From DASYLJ01 sp036009625 (GTDB taxonomy: Bacteria > Desulfobacterota > Binatia > DP-6), in assembly GCA_036009625.1 (NCBI GenBank), contig DASYLJ010000208.1:12835-76834 (forward strand): 64,000 nucleotides of DNA, given 5' to 3'. The notes under the pieces were generated by a model, which was given only the letters and a program-made list of their open reading frames with translations, had not been told where the DNA came from and did no database searches. Made by a program: the position numbers and the translations under genes. The stretch's first letter is position 1. Each line of letters starts with the position of its first letter. Below are positions 43,752 to 53,306 of the stretch, piece by piece.

Positions 43752-44722
43752 TCGGCGCGCAGCTTGCGCAGGTCGCTGATGTAACAGATGTGGTCGCCGA
43801 CGCGGTTGGTGTCGACGTATTCGACCTGCAGCGTCTTGCCGATGAGCTGCTCGAAGCGCGCGATGGCCTCGAGAATCGAGACGCTGTTGTCGCGTCCGCC
43901 GCCGAGATTGTAGACCGCGGCGGCGCGCGGTCGCTCGTAGAAGGCGAGGAACGCGGTGCACACGTCGTAGGAGTGGATATTGTCGCGCACCTGCTTCCCG
44001 CCGTAGCCGTAGATGCGGTAGGGGCGTCCTTCGCGGGTGGCCCGGGCCAGGTAGGCGAGGAAGCCGTGCAGCTCCGCGCCCGAATGGTTTGGCCCCGTGA
44101 GACACCCGCCACGGAAGCAGACGGTCGGGATGCCGAAGTAGCGTCCATACTCCTGCACCATCACGTCGGCGGCGAGCTTGCTGGCGCCGAAGAGGCTGTG
44201 CAGGCAGGCGTCGACGCGACAGGTTTCGGGGATGCCGTGGACGTCGGCGGGATCGCCGTAGTCCCAGCGCGTCTCGCGCTCGACCAACGCGAGCTCGTTC
44301 GGCGCGTCGCCGTAGACCTTGTTGGTGCTGAGAAAGATGAACGGCGACTCCGGGCATCCGTGGCGCACCGCCTCGAGCAGGTTCAAGGTGCCGCCGGCAT
44401 TGATGTCGAAGTCGTCGAACGCACGGTCCTTGGCGAGGTCGTGGGACGGTTGCGCGGCGGCATGGATCACCAGATCGGGCTTGATGTTCCGCACCAGCGC
44501 GGCGATCGCGGTTCGGTCGCGAACGTCGAGGGCATGATGCTCGAAGTGGCGGGTGTCGCGGCGCAGACGCTCGAGGTTCCAGGTGGTGTCGCCGTCTGCA
44601 CCGAAGAACTCGCGTCGCATGTTGTTGTCGACGCCGTGGACCTGCCACTCGCGGTGATCGAAGAACGCGACCGCTTCCGATCCGATGAGCCCGCTGCTGC
44701 CGGTGACGAGGATGCGCTTCAT
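43658..44722 (-). CDS. NAD-dependent sugar epimerase, CDP-paratose/tyvelose 2-epimerase-like
   Basis: A 354-residue extended short-chain dehydrogenase. NAD-binding GSSGLIGSEAV (TGxxGxxG type), then KPDLVIHAAAQPSHDLAKD and FIFLSTNKVYGDAPNEL, with the dehydrogenase Lys in LFGASKLAADVMVQEYG. The SxNKVYGD and AQPSHD segments are characteristic of CDP-paratose 2-epimerases, although other NDP-sugar epimerases share them. The usual Tyr of the YxxxK motif appears as F/G in SLFGASK, as seen in some members of this group. ATG 44722 overlaps the upstream epimerase stop (ATGA). The last 30 residues overlap the convergent gene. Confidence 0.8.
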   Translation of the reverse strand: MKRILVTGSSGLIGSEAVAFFDHREWQVHGVDNNMRREFFGADGDTTWNLERLRRDTRHFEHHALDVRDRTAIAALVRNIKPDLVIHAAAQPSHDLAKDRAFDDFDINAGGTLNLLEAVRHGCPESPFIFLSTNKVYGDAPNELALVERETRWDYGDPADVHGIPETCRVDACLHSLFGASKLAADVMVQEYGRYFGIPTVCFRGGCLTGPNHSGAELHGFLAYLARATREGRPYRIYGYGGKQVRDNIHSYDVCTAFLAFYERPRAAAVYNLGGGRDNSVSILEAIARFEQLIGKTLQVEYVDTNRVGDHICYISDLRKLRADYPEWTLSKSLDDIFRELAAPPSSSTATPSS

Positions 44723-45873
44723 GACTGCGACGCTCCGGCCGGGGCGGCGATGCTGGAGCTCAGGAGTCCGCGCGTGGCGAGCTCGTCGTGCGCCTGGGCG
44801 AAGCGGTCCGTGCTCGGGCTGCTCTGGCACCAGGTCAGAAGCTCCGAGAGCCCCGCCTCCCAACTCACCCGTGGCGAGAAGCCGAGGAGCGTCCGCGCAC
44901 GCTCGATGTTCGCGGTGCAGTGGCGGACGTCGCCGGCGCGGAACTGGCCGGTGATGCGCGGCGGCAGGTCGGTCCGACCCGTCAGCGTCGCCAGCTCGCG
45001 CGCGATGTCGGCGATGGGCCGCGCCACGCCGCTGCCCAGATTGACGACCCGACCGTCGGCGCGGTCGGTGGTCAGGACCGCCAGGGCCGTGTCGGCCACG
45101 TCGTGGACCGAGATGAAATCGCGGCTCTGCCGGCCATCCTCGTAGACCACCGGCGACTCGCCCGCGAGCAACCGGCTCAGGAAGATCGCGAGCACGCCGG
45201 TGTAGGGATTGGTGAGCGCCTGCCGTGGCCCGTAGACGTTGAACAGTCGCAGGCAGACGACGGGGAAACCGTAGACGGCTCCGAGGCTCATCGCCAGCTC
45301 CTCCTGATAGCGTTTCGTGAGCGCATAGACGTTGCGCGCCTGCAACTCGGCGTCTTCGTCCGTCGGCACCGCCTCGAGCGGCTCGCGGGTGTCCGGCGCC
45401 ACCGGCTCCCAGCCGTCGCGCGCGATGTCGTCTGCGGAGCGGATCGCGACCCGACAGCTGGCGCCGTCGGACGGCCGTCGGTAGCAGCCCTCGCCGTAGC
45501 CCGTCATGGAGGTGAAGACGAGCAGCTTGCGGGGCCGCTCGGGCTCGGCCACCAGGCAGTCGAGCAGGGTGGCCGTCCCGCGCACGTTGACGTCGACGTA
45601 GTGCTCGACGCGATAGAGCGACTGCCCCACGCCGACCGCCGCTGCCGCATGGACCACCGCTTCGATCCCGACCAGGGCCGCGGCGCACGTCGCGCGATCC
45701 CGCACGTCGCCGACGACGAGCTCGGCCTCGGGCGCCAGATACAGCGGCCGACCCGTCGGATGGACCTGCGGATCGAGGACGTCGAGGACCCGTACCGAAT
45801 GTCCCGCGGCCAGCAGTCGATCGACCACGAACGACCCGATGAATCCCGCACCTCCCGTCACCAGTACACGCAT
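44719..45873 (-). CDS. NAD-dependent nucleotide-sugar epimerase/dehydratase
   Basis: A 384-residue extended SDR: GGAGFIGSFVVDRLLAAG for NAD binding, IEAVVHAAAAVGVGQS, FTSMTGYGEGCYRRPSDG, the catalytic pair in YALTKRYQEE (YxxxK), RLFNVYGPRQALTNPYTGV and SRDFISVHDVADT. It is similar to UDP-glucose 4-epimerase-type and dTDP-sugar enzymes; the long insertion with Cys residues near residue 130 is unusual. It is the first gene of a two-gene minus-strand operon with the 2-epimerase-like gene. A TTCCCC-N17-TAGACC promoter ends 6 nt before its ATG, back to back with the promoter of the divergent glycosyltransferase. Confidence 0.86.
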   Translation of the reverse strand: MRVLVTGGAGFIGSFVVDRLLAAGHSVRVLDVLDPQVHPTGRPLYLAPEAELVVGDVRDRATCAAALVGIEAVVHAAAAVGVGQSLYRVEHYVDVNVRGTATLLDCLVAEPERPRKLLVFTSMTGYGEGCYRRPSDGASCRVAIRSADDIARDGWEPVAPDTREPLEAVPTDEDAELQARNVYALTKRYQEELAMSLGAVYGFPVVCLRLFNVYGPRQALTNPYTGVLAIFLSRLLAGESPVVYEDGRQSRDFISVHDVADTALAVLTTDRADGRVVNLGSGVARPIADIARELATLTGRTDLPPRITGQFRAGDVRHCTANIERARTLLGFSPRVSWEAGLSELLTWCQSSPSTDRFAQAHDELATRGLLSSSIAAPAGASQS

Positions 45874-45879
45874 CCGGCG

Positions 45880-45908
45880 GGTCTACCCCAATCGCGCGGA
45901 AGGGGGAA
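45880..45908 (-). promoter_or_regulatory. Promoter of the epimerase pair
   Basis: Minus strand TTCCCC (45908-45903), 17 nt, TAGACC (45885-45880), then 6 nt to the ATG at 45873. The predicted transcription start is at the start codon, implying a leaderless message. Confidence 0.45.
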
Positions 45909-45926
45909 AGGCTGGCGCGGGGCACC

Positions 45927-45955
45927 TTGCAATCTGGATCGTCGTTGCATAGCGA
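45927..45955 (+). promoter_or_regulatory. Promoter of the glycosyltransferase / exporter operon
   Basis: TTGCAA (45927-45932), 17 nt, TAGCGA (45950-45955), then 7 nt to the GTG at 45963. The predicted transcription start coincides with the start codon. It is divergent from the epimerase promoter within the same 89-nt gap. Confidence 0.5.
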
Positions 45956-45962
45956 CGACCGG

Positions 45963-46760
45963 GTGAAGCTGTCCGTGGTGATTCCAGCCCGGAACGAGGC
46001 CGGCAACATCGGTCCCACCATCGACGGGATCGCTGCCCGCCTCCGCCGCGAAGGCATCCAGTACGAGCTCGTCGTCGTCGACGACGGCTCCACCGATACG
46101 ACGCCGGACGACGTCCTGCAGCGGGTGCAGGTCGACCCCGGCATCCGCCTCGTGCGGAACGAGGGACGGCACGGCTTCGGCATGGCGGTGCGCTGCGGGC
46201 TCGATGCCTTCACCGGGGAGGCCGTCGCCATCATGATGGCCGACGGCTCGGACAGTCCCGACGATCTCGTGCAGTATTTCTACGTGCTCCGCGATCGGGC
46301 CGAGTGTGCGTTCGGCTCGCGCTTCGTGTCGGGTGGCCGTGTCGTCGGGTACCCGCGCGGAAAGCTCGTCGTCAACCGGCTGGCGAACTGGTTCGTGCGC
46401 ATGTTGTTCGGACTGCGCTTCAACGACGTGACCAACGCCTTCAAGGGATATCGTGCCGAGGTGATCGAGGGCTGCCGCCCGCTGCTCTCACCGCATTTCA
46501 ACCTCACCGTCGAGCTCCCGCTCAAGGCCATGGTGCGCGGCTACTCCTACGAGACGGTGCCGATCACCTGGCGGCAGCGCAAGATCGGTGTGTCGAGCCT
46601 GCACCTGCAGGAGATGGGTAGCCGCTACCTCTTCATCGTGCTGCACGTGCTGCTCGAGCGGCTGCTCACCCGCGGCGACTACGAGCGTCGCGACCACGAA
46701 CGCGTCGCGCAGCACCACGACGACGCGCCGCGATCGGTTGCCCGGTCGGATACCATCTGA
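45963..46760 (+). CDS. Dolichol-phosphate-mannose-synthase-like family 2 glycosyltransferase
   Basis: A 265-residue GT-A glycosyltransferase from GTG 45963 (an upstream TTG lies within the promoter). LSVVIPARNEAGNIGPTIDG, LVVVDDGSTDTTPDDV, then IMMADGSDSPDDLVQYF, and FGSRFVSGG. The segment LANWFVRMLFGLRFNDVTNAF is the DPM1-type interface helix, and FKGYRAEVIEG follows. Such enzymes transfer a sugar from an NDP-sugar to a polyprenyl phosphate lipid carrier in the inner membrane. It is the first gene of a run that continues with an ABC-2 exporter. Confidence 0.86.
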   Translation: MKLSVVIPARNEAGNIGPTIDGIAARLRREGIQYELVVVDDGSTDTTPDDVLQRVQVDPGIRLVRNEGRHGFGMAVRCGLDAFTGEAVAIMMADGSDSPDDLVQYFYVLRDRAECAFGSRFVSGGRVVGYPRGKLVVNRLANWFVRMLFGLRFNDVTNAFKGYRAEVIEGCRPLLSPHFNLTVELPLKAMVRGYSYETVPITWRQRKIGVSSLHLQEMGSRYLFIVLHVLLERLLTRGDYERRDHERVAQHHDDAPRSVARSDTI

Positions 46761-46776
46761 TAGCCCCGGCGGCACG

Positions 46777-47565
46777 GTGAACGGTTCGCTGGTGCGGGCA
46801 GCCCGCGAAGTGGCGCAGTATCGAAGCCTGCTGTGGACCCTCGTCGCACGCGACGTGAAGGTTCGCTACAAGCGGTCGGTGCTCGGCGTCCTCTGGACGA
46901 TGCTGAACCCGCTGCTGATGATGATCGTCTTCTCGATCGTCTTCGCGCGCGTGTTCCGCTTCAGCATCGAGCACTTCACGATCTACTTCCTGTCCGCGTA
47001 CGTGCTCTGGAACTTCATGTCGCAGACGACGTCGTGGTCCACCGCGTGTCTGCTGGCGTACGCGCCGCTGATCCGGAAGGTCTACGTCCCGAAGGCCATC
47101 TTCATCATCGCGACGGTGCTCTCTGGGCTGGTGAACCTGGTGGTGTCCCTGGTGCCACTGGCGTTGCTGATGCTGTTCCTCGACCACCCGTTCCACGGTG
47201 TGCTGCTGTTCGTGCCGGTCGCCATCGTGATCGCCACGATGTTCTCGCTCGGCGTCTCGTTCCTGCTCGCAGGCGTCTGCATCGAGTTCAACGACGTGGT
47301 GCAGATCTACAACGCGCTGTTGCTGGCGTGGATGTATCTCACGCCCATCGTCTATCCGATCGACGTCGTCCCCGAGCAGTTCCGGTGGCTCATCCTCGCG
47401 AACCCGATGTACGCCATCGTCGAGACGTTTCGCGCGCCGATCTATCAGGGCGTGATGCCCGACCTGTCGATCGTGATGCGATCGTTGGCGTGGAGCGTCG
47501 GGCTGCTGGGCTTCGGCTGGTTCGTCTTCGAGCGCCGGGTGGACCGCATTGCCTATCTCGTCTGA
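46777..47565 (+). CDS. ABC-2 type polysaccharide exporter permease (Wzm-like)
   Basis: A 262-residue permease from GTG 46777 with six hydrophobic segments. The cytoplasmic N-terminus LLWTLVARDVKVRYKRSVLG and the first helix VLWTMLNPLLMMIVFSIVF are typical of O-antigen/teichoic-acid exporters (RfbA/KpsM/TagG type). So are YFLSAYVLWNFMSQ and the re-entrant MYLTPIVYPIDVVPE. Its 3' end overlaps the ATPase gene by 17 nt. Together they would move a lipid-linked glycan across the inner membrane. Confidence 0.88.
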   Translation: MNGSLVRAAREVAQYRSLLWTLVARDVKVRYKRSVLGVLWTMLNPLLMMIVFSIVFARVFRFSIEHFTIYFLSAYVLWNFMSQTTSWSTACLLAYAPLIRKVYVPKAIFIIATVLSGLVNLVVSLVPLALLMLFLDHPFHGVLLFVPVAIVIATMFSLGVSFLLAGVCIEFNDVVQIYNALLLAWMYLTPIVYPIDVVPEQFRWLILANPMYAIVETFRAPIYQGVMPDLSIVMRSLAWSVGLLGFGWFVFERRVDRIAYLV

Positions 47566-48358
47566 CGCGTCGGTTCGGCCGCCCGCGCTCGACATCCAGA
47601 ACGTGTCGGTGCGCTACACGGTGCCGCACCAGCGGATACCCACCCTGAAGGAGTTCGCCATCCGCTGGCTGCGCCGGCAGCTCGAGTGGCGCGAGTTCTG
47701 CGCGCTCACCGACGTGAGCCTGCGCGTGGCGCACGGCGAGGCGGTGGCGATCATCGGGCGCAATGGCGCTGGGAAGACCACGCTGCTCAAGGTGATCGCG
47801 CGCGTGCTGCGACCGGGGACGGGCAGCGTGACGACGCACGGCCGTCTGGTGCCGCTGCTCGAGCTCGGCGCCGGCTTCGATCCCGAGCTGTCCGGCCGTG
47901 AGAACGTGTTCCTCAACGGCGCGCTGCTCGGGCAGTCGCACAAGTACATGGCGAAGCGCTTCGACGACATCGTCGAGTTCGCGGAGCTCGGCGAGTTCAT
48001 CGACGCCCCGCTCCGCACCTACTCGACGGGCATGGTGGCACGGCTCGGATTCGCCATCGCCACGGACGTCGAGCCCGAGATCCTCCTGCTCGACGAAGTG
48101 CTGTCCGTCGGTGACGTCGGGTTCCAGCAGAAGTGCGTGGAGCGCATGGACCGCTTTCGGCGGCAGGGTGTCACGTTCATCCTGGTGTCGCATTCGCTCG
48201 CCATGGTGCGCGAGCTGTGTCAGCGCTCGGTCTGGATCGAGGGCGGGCGCGTGGTCGCGGACGGCCCCTCGGCGGAGATCACCGCGGCGTTCGAAGCGCA
48301 CGTGAGCGGCGAGGCGTCGTCGCACGACCCCGTAGCGGGAGCGCGAGTGCCCGCATGA
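47549..48358 (+). CDS. ABC-2 type polysaccharide exporter ATPase (Wzt/KpsT-like)
   Basis: A 269-residue ATPase. No ATG or GTG fits the conserved N-terminus, so TTG 47549, inside the permease 3' end, is the most likely start. Walker A is GRNGAGKTT, then LELGAGFDPELSGRENVFLN (typical of Wzt/TagH). The signature is YSTGMVARLGFAIA, Walker B is EILLLDEVLSVGDVGF and the switch His is in VSHSLAMV. There is no C-terminal carbohydrate-binding domain, unlike O9a Wzt, so chain-end recognition is not built in. Overlaps the next gene by 4 nt (ATGA). Confidence 0.9.
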   Translation: MPISSDASVRPPALDIQNVSVRYTVPHQRIPTLKEFAIRWLRRQLEWREFCALTDVSLRVAHGEAVAIIGRNGAGKTTLLKVIARVLRPGTGSVTTHGRLVPLLELGAGFDPELSGRENVFLNGALLGQSHKYMAKRFDDIVEFAELGEFIDAPLRTYSTGMVARLGFAIATDVEPEILLLDEVLSVGDVGFQQKCVERMDRFRRQGVTFILVSHSLAMVRELCQRSVWIEGGRVVADGPSAEITAAFEAHVSGEASSHDPVAGARVPA

Positions 48359-49629
48359 CGGCGCGGCCGTGGGCACGCGCACGTCGTGCCTGGGACACGC
48401 TGCGCGGCCGCCGGCCGGCCGCGCCGAGCGACGTCGCGCACGACGTGACGTCGCGGGATCCGGCGCGCTTCGAGCGCCTGCTCGACACGGTGCGTGCGCG
48501 GGGCGTGTCCTGGCTCAGCGAGGAGTCACCGGTCGCGCACGAGATCGTCGGCGACGCAGCGGCCTGGAGCACCTGGGCGGTTGCAAACGACGCGCGCCTG
48601 TCCGCCGACGGTCGGCTGGTCGCGACGGGACGGCGTCCGTCGCTGGTGGCGCGTTCGCCACGGATCGACGCCGGGTGGCGATATCTCGTCGTACGCGGCC
48701 TCGCCGCTGACACCGGCGGCGTGCCGGCGCATGCGTCGTTCCACGTTGCGGACGGCACCATGGGGCGCAGCCTCCGCTGGCCGCTGTTGGTGGATGCCGC
48801 GCCGCACACGTACGTGATCGATCTCGCCGGCAGCGGGTGGCCGGCGACCGCGGCGATCACGGCCGTGCGCTTCGAGCCGATCGATTGCACAGGCACGGTG
48901 ACGCTCGGCACGCTCGCGCTGGTGGCCGACCTCGCACAGCTGGAGGAGGGGGATGCCCGCTGGCCACTGGCACGTCGGTACGTCGGCGGTGTGGGCATCG
49001 AGTGCGGCGCGCTGCAGCACCCGCTGCGCGTGCCCGAGCGGGCCCGCGTCCTCTACGTCGATCGGCTCACGGCGGCGCAGGCACGCGAGCACTATCCCGA
49101 GCTCGGTGAAGCACCGCTCACGAGCCCGCACATCGTGGGCGACATCCAGCGGCTGCCGATCGGCGATGCGCGCGCCGACTTCTACATCGGCAACCACCTC
49201 CTGGAGCACGCCGAGGACGCCATCGCCGGGCTGCTCGAGATGCTGCGTGTCGTGCGCCCCGGAGGGGTGGTGTACGTCTCGGTGCCCGACGTCGGCAATC
49301 CGCTCGATCGCCATCGGCCGGTCACACCGCTCGCCCATCATCTCCAAGACCACGATGGCGGGCTCGAGCGGCGCGCGGAGCATCTCGCCCACTATCGCGA
49401 GTACGTCGACAGTGCGCATGCCCACATGGATGCCGGCGCCCGCGACGCGCTGATCGCCCGCTTCGTGGCGCAGGCGTACAGCATCCATTTCCACACCTTC
49501 GACGAGGAGGCCTTCCGCGCGTTGCTGGCGCACGCCTGCCGTCGGGTGAAGGCGCGCGTGGTCGAGTTCGTGCGTAATCCGGGCCCCGATTTCGATGAGT
49601 ACGTGGCAGTGGTGCGTCGGACCGGTTGA
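48355..49629 (+). CDS. Methyltransferase-domain protein with N-terminal beta-domain
   Basis: A 424-residue protein from ATG 48355, overlapping the ATPase stop. Residues about 50-210 are beta-rich (WRYLVVRGLAADTGGVPAHA, TAVRFEPIDCTGTVTLG) and resemble a carbohydrate-binding jelly roll. Residues 215-end hold a class I methyltransferase-like fold (RARVLYVDRLTAAQAREHYP, ADFYIGNHLLEHAEDAIAGL, MLRVVRPGGVVYVSVPDVGN). The glycine-rich motif I is poorly conserved, so SAM binding is not certain. Placed immediately after Wzm/Wzt, it may methylate the glycan's terminal sugar, a known chain-termination strategy in ABC-exported O antigens. Confidence 0.7.
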   Translation: MTARPWARARRAWDTLRGRRPAAPSDVAHDVTSRDPARFERLLDTVRARGVSWLSEESPVAHEIVGDAAAWSTWAVANDARLSADGRLVATGRRPSLVARSPRIDAGWRYLVVRGLAADTGGVPAHASFHVADGTMGRSLRWPLLVDAAPHTYVIDLAGSGWPATAAITAVRFEPIDCTGTVTLGTLALVADLAQLEEGDARWPLARRYVGGVGIECGALQHPLRVPERARVLYVDRLTAAQAREHYPELGEAPLTSPHIVGDIQRLPIGDARADFYIGNHLLEHAEDAIAGLLEMLRVVRPGGVVYVSVPDVGNPLDRHRPVTPLAHHLQDHDGGLERRAEHLAHYREYVDSAHAHMDAGARDALIARFVAQAYSIHFHTFDEEAFRALLAHACRRVKARVVEFVRNPGPDFDEYVAVVRRTG

Positions 49630-49676
49630 GCGCGCGGCCTTGCGCCACCGGCGATTTTTCGATTTGACCACCGGTC

Positions 49677-51071
<1,395 letters not shown>

Positions 51072-51084
51072 TCCGAAAAGTGGA

Positions 51085-51116
51085 CGCCCGGCGTGGCTTG
51101 CACCGCCGGGCGTTTT
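51085..51116 (+). terminator. Intrinsic terminator after icd
   Basis: CGCCCGGCG (51085-51093) and CGCCGGGCG (51104-51112) form a perfect 9-bp GC stem with a 10-nt loop, followed by TTTT. It lies 13 nt after the icd stop and separates icd from mdh. Confidence 0.9.
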
Positions 51117-51123
51117 CTTGTTT

Positions 51124-51138
51124 GTGAAGCCTCTTCAC
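51124..51138. promoter_or_regulatory. Palindrome upstream of mdh
   Basis: GTGAAG, 3 nt, CTTCAC is a perfect inverted repeat just after the icd terminator and 60 nt before the mdh start. It could be an operator for the mdh-sucCD-ndk unit; no regulator is identified. Confidence 0.3.
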
Positions 51139-51198
51139 GCCCGGCCGGAGCGGGCCTCTGGCTCCTCCGCCGAAAACACCCTCGGGGAGTTGCACAGC

Positions 51199-52143
51199 AT
51201 GGCTCGCAAGAAGATCGCACTCATCGGCGCCGGCATGATCGGCGGCACCCTGGCCCACCTCTGCGCGTTGAAGGGCCTCGGCGACGTGGTCCTGTTCGAC
51301 GTGGTCGATGGCCTGCCGCAGGGCAAGGCGCTCGACCTGGCCGCCGCCGGCCCCGTCGAGGGCTTCGACTGCGTGCTGAAGGGCACCAACGACTACGCCG
51401 ACATCGCGGGTGCCGACGTCTGCATCGTCACCGCCGGCGTGGCGCGCAAGCCGGGCATGAGCCGCGACGACCTGATCGGGATCAACGCCAAGATCGTCAA
51501 GACCGTCGCCGAGAACATCAAGCAGCACGCGCCGAAGGCGTTCGTCATCGTGGTCTCGAACCCGCTCGACGCCATGGTCACGCTGATGAAGCGCGTCACC
51601 GGCTTCCCGAAGCACCAGGTGGTCGGCATGGCCGGCGTGCTCGACTCGGGCCGCTACCGCACGTTCCTCGCATGGGAGCTCGGCGTCTCGGTGCAGAGCG
51701 TGCACGCCATGGTGCTCGGCGGTCACGGCGACGACATGGTGCCGATCCGCAGCCACACCACCGTGAACGGCATTCCGATCGCGTCGCTGGTGAAGGCCGA
51801 CCGGCTCGAAGCCATCGAGAAGCGCGTTCGCGGCGCGGGTGGTGAGGTGGTGGCGCTCCTCAAGACCGGCTCCGCCTTCTACTCGCCGGCGCACTCGGCG
51901 GTGCTGATGGCCGAGGCGTACCTCCTCGATCGCAAGGCCGTGCTGCCGTGCGCGGCGTACCTCGAGGGCGAGTACGGCGTGAAGGGTTTCTACGTCGGGG
52001 TGCCGGTGCAGATCGGCGCGGGCGGCGTGGAGAAGGTGTTCGAGATCGCGCTCACCGCCGACGAGAAGAAGGCGCTCGACGTCTCCGTCTCGCACGTGCA
52101 GGAGCTGGTCGAGGCCACCGACAAGGTCCTGGCGTCGGCATGA
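51199..52143 (+). CDS. mdh: Malate dehydrogenase (LDH-like type)
   Basis: A 314-residue NAD-dependent enzyme oxidising malate to oxaloacetate. NAD site IALIGAGMIGGTLAHL, then ADVCIVTAGVARKPGMSRDD (substrate loop with Arg), VSNPLDAMVTL, GMAGVLDSGRYRTFLAWELG, and the catalytic His176 in GGHGDDMVPI. The Arg in the specificity loop (VARKPGMSR) favours malate over lactate. A longer upstream in-frame start is rejected because ATG 51199 opens the NAD-binding strand and has GGGGAG 10 nt before it. sucC overlaps its stop by 4 nt. Confidence 0.95.
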   Translation: MARKKIALIGAGMIGGTLAHLCALKGLGDVVLFDVVDGLPQGKALDLAAAGPVEGFDCVLKGTNDYADIAGADVCIVTAGVARKPGMSRDDLIGINAKIVKTVAENIKQHAPKAFVIVVSNPLDAMVTLMKRVTGFPKHQVVGMAGVLDSGRYRTFLAWELGVSVQSVHAMVLGGHGDDMVPIRSHTTVNGIPIASLVKADRLEAIEKRVRGAGGEVVALLKTGSAFYSPAHSAVLMAEAYLLDRKAVLPCAAYLEGEYGVKGFYVGVPVQIGAGGVEKVFEIALTADEKKALDVSVSHVQELVEATDKVLASA

Positions 52144-53306
52144 ACATCCACGAGCACCAGGGCAAGGAGCTGCTGCGCCGCTACGGCGTGGCGGTTCCCC
52201 CGGGCAAGGCCTGCTTCACCGTCGACGAGGCGGTGGCGGCGGCACGCGAGCTGGGCTTCCCATGCGTCGTGAAGGCGCAGATCCACGCCGGCGGCCGCGG
52301 CAAGGCCGGCGGCGTCAAGGTCGTGAAGGACGAGGGCGCGGCGCGCGCCGCCGCCACCGAGATCCTCGGCAAGACGCTGGTCACGCATCAGACGGGTCCC
52401 GCGGGACGCGTCGTGCGCCGGCTGCTCGTCGAGCAGGGCTGTCAGATCGCGCGCGAGCTGTACGTCGGCATGGTCGTCGACCGCGCCACCGGTCGCGTGA
52501 CGCTGATGGCGTCCACCGAGGGCGGCGTCGAGATCGAAGAGGTCGCGGCGAAGACGCCCGAGAAGATCATGAAGGAGACGCTCGATCCCGTCGTCGGGCT
52601 CGCCGGCTACCAGGCCCGGCGCGTCGCCTTCGGGCTCGGGCTCACCAAGGAGCAGATGGGCAAGGCCGTGGCCTTCATGCAGTCCCTGGCGCGCGCGTTC
52701 GTCGAGAACGACTGCTCTCTCGCCGAGATCAACCCGCTCGTCATCACGCAGTCGGGCGACGTCATGGCGCTCGACGCCAAGCTCGGCTTCGACGACAACG
52801 CGCTCTTCCGTCACGCCGACGTGAAAGCGCTCATCGACCAGAACGAGCAGGACCCGCGCGAGATCGAGGCCGCGAAGTACGATCTCTCGTACATCGCGCT
52901 CGACGGCAGCATCGGCTGCATGGTGAACGGCGCCGGCCTGGCGATGGCCACCATGGACTCGGTGAAGGCCGCCGGCGGCGCGCCGGCCAACTTCCTCGAC
53001 GTCGGGGGCGGTGCCAACACCGAGAAGGTGAAGGCGGCGTTCAAGATCATCCTGTCCGACGCCGCGGTGAAGGCGATCTTCATCAACATCTTCGGCGGCA
53101 TCCTGCGCTGCGACGTGCTCGCGGAAGGGGTCGTCGCGGCCGCCAAGGAAGTCGGCCTCAAGGTGCCGCTCGTGGTCCGCATGGAAGGTACCAACGTGGA
53201 GCAGGGCAAGAAGATCCTCGCCGAGTCGGGGCTCGACATCATCAATGCGGTCGACATGCTCGACGGCGCGCAAAAGGCCGTCGCGGCGGTGGGGAGGGCG
53301 GCATGA
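52140..53306 (+). CDS. sucC: Succinate--CoA ligase subunit beta
   Basis: A 388-residue ADP/GDP-forming subunit of the TCA-cycle enzyme that makes ATP or GTP from succinyl-CoA. ATP-grasp N-terminal motifs NIHEHQGKELLRRYGVAVP, VVKAQIHAGGRGKAGGVKV, and the C-terminal domain SIGCMVNGAGLAMATMD, NFLDVGGGAN and INIFGGILRCDVLAEGV. ATG 52140 overlaps the mdh stop (ATGA), and the 3' end overlaps sucD in the same way, so subunit synthesis is translationally coupled. Confidence 0.96.
   Translation: MNIHEHQGKELLRRYGVAVPPGKACFTVDEAVAAARELGFPCVVKAQIHAGGRGKAGGVKVVKDEGAARAAATEILGKTLVTHQTGPAGRVVRRLLVEQGCQIARELYVGMVVDRATGRVTLMASTEGGVEIEEVAAKTPEKIMKETLDPVVGLAGYQARRVAFGLGLTKEQMGKAVAFMQSLARAFVENDCSLAEINPLVITQSGDVMALDAKLGFDDNALFRHADVKALIDQNEQDPREIEAAKYDLSYIALDGSIGCMVNGAGLAMATMDSVKAAGGAPANFLDVGGGANTEKVKAAFKIILSDAAVKAIFINIFGGILRCDVLAEGVVAAAKEVGLKVPLVVRMEGTNVEQGKKILAESGLDIINAVDMLDGAQKAVAAVGRAA

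Noticed and set aside
51146..51170. A second small hairpin (GGAGC / GCTCC) before mdh as a riboswitch
   Set aside because: It is only a 5-bp stem with no conserved riboswitch features. It is probably chance in GC-rich DNA.
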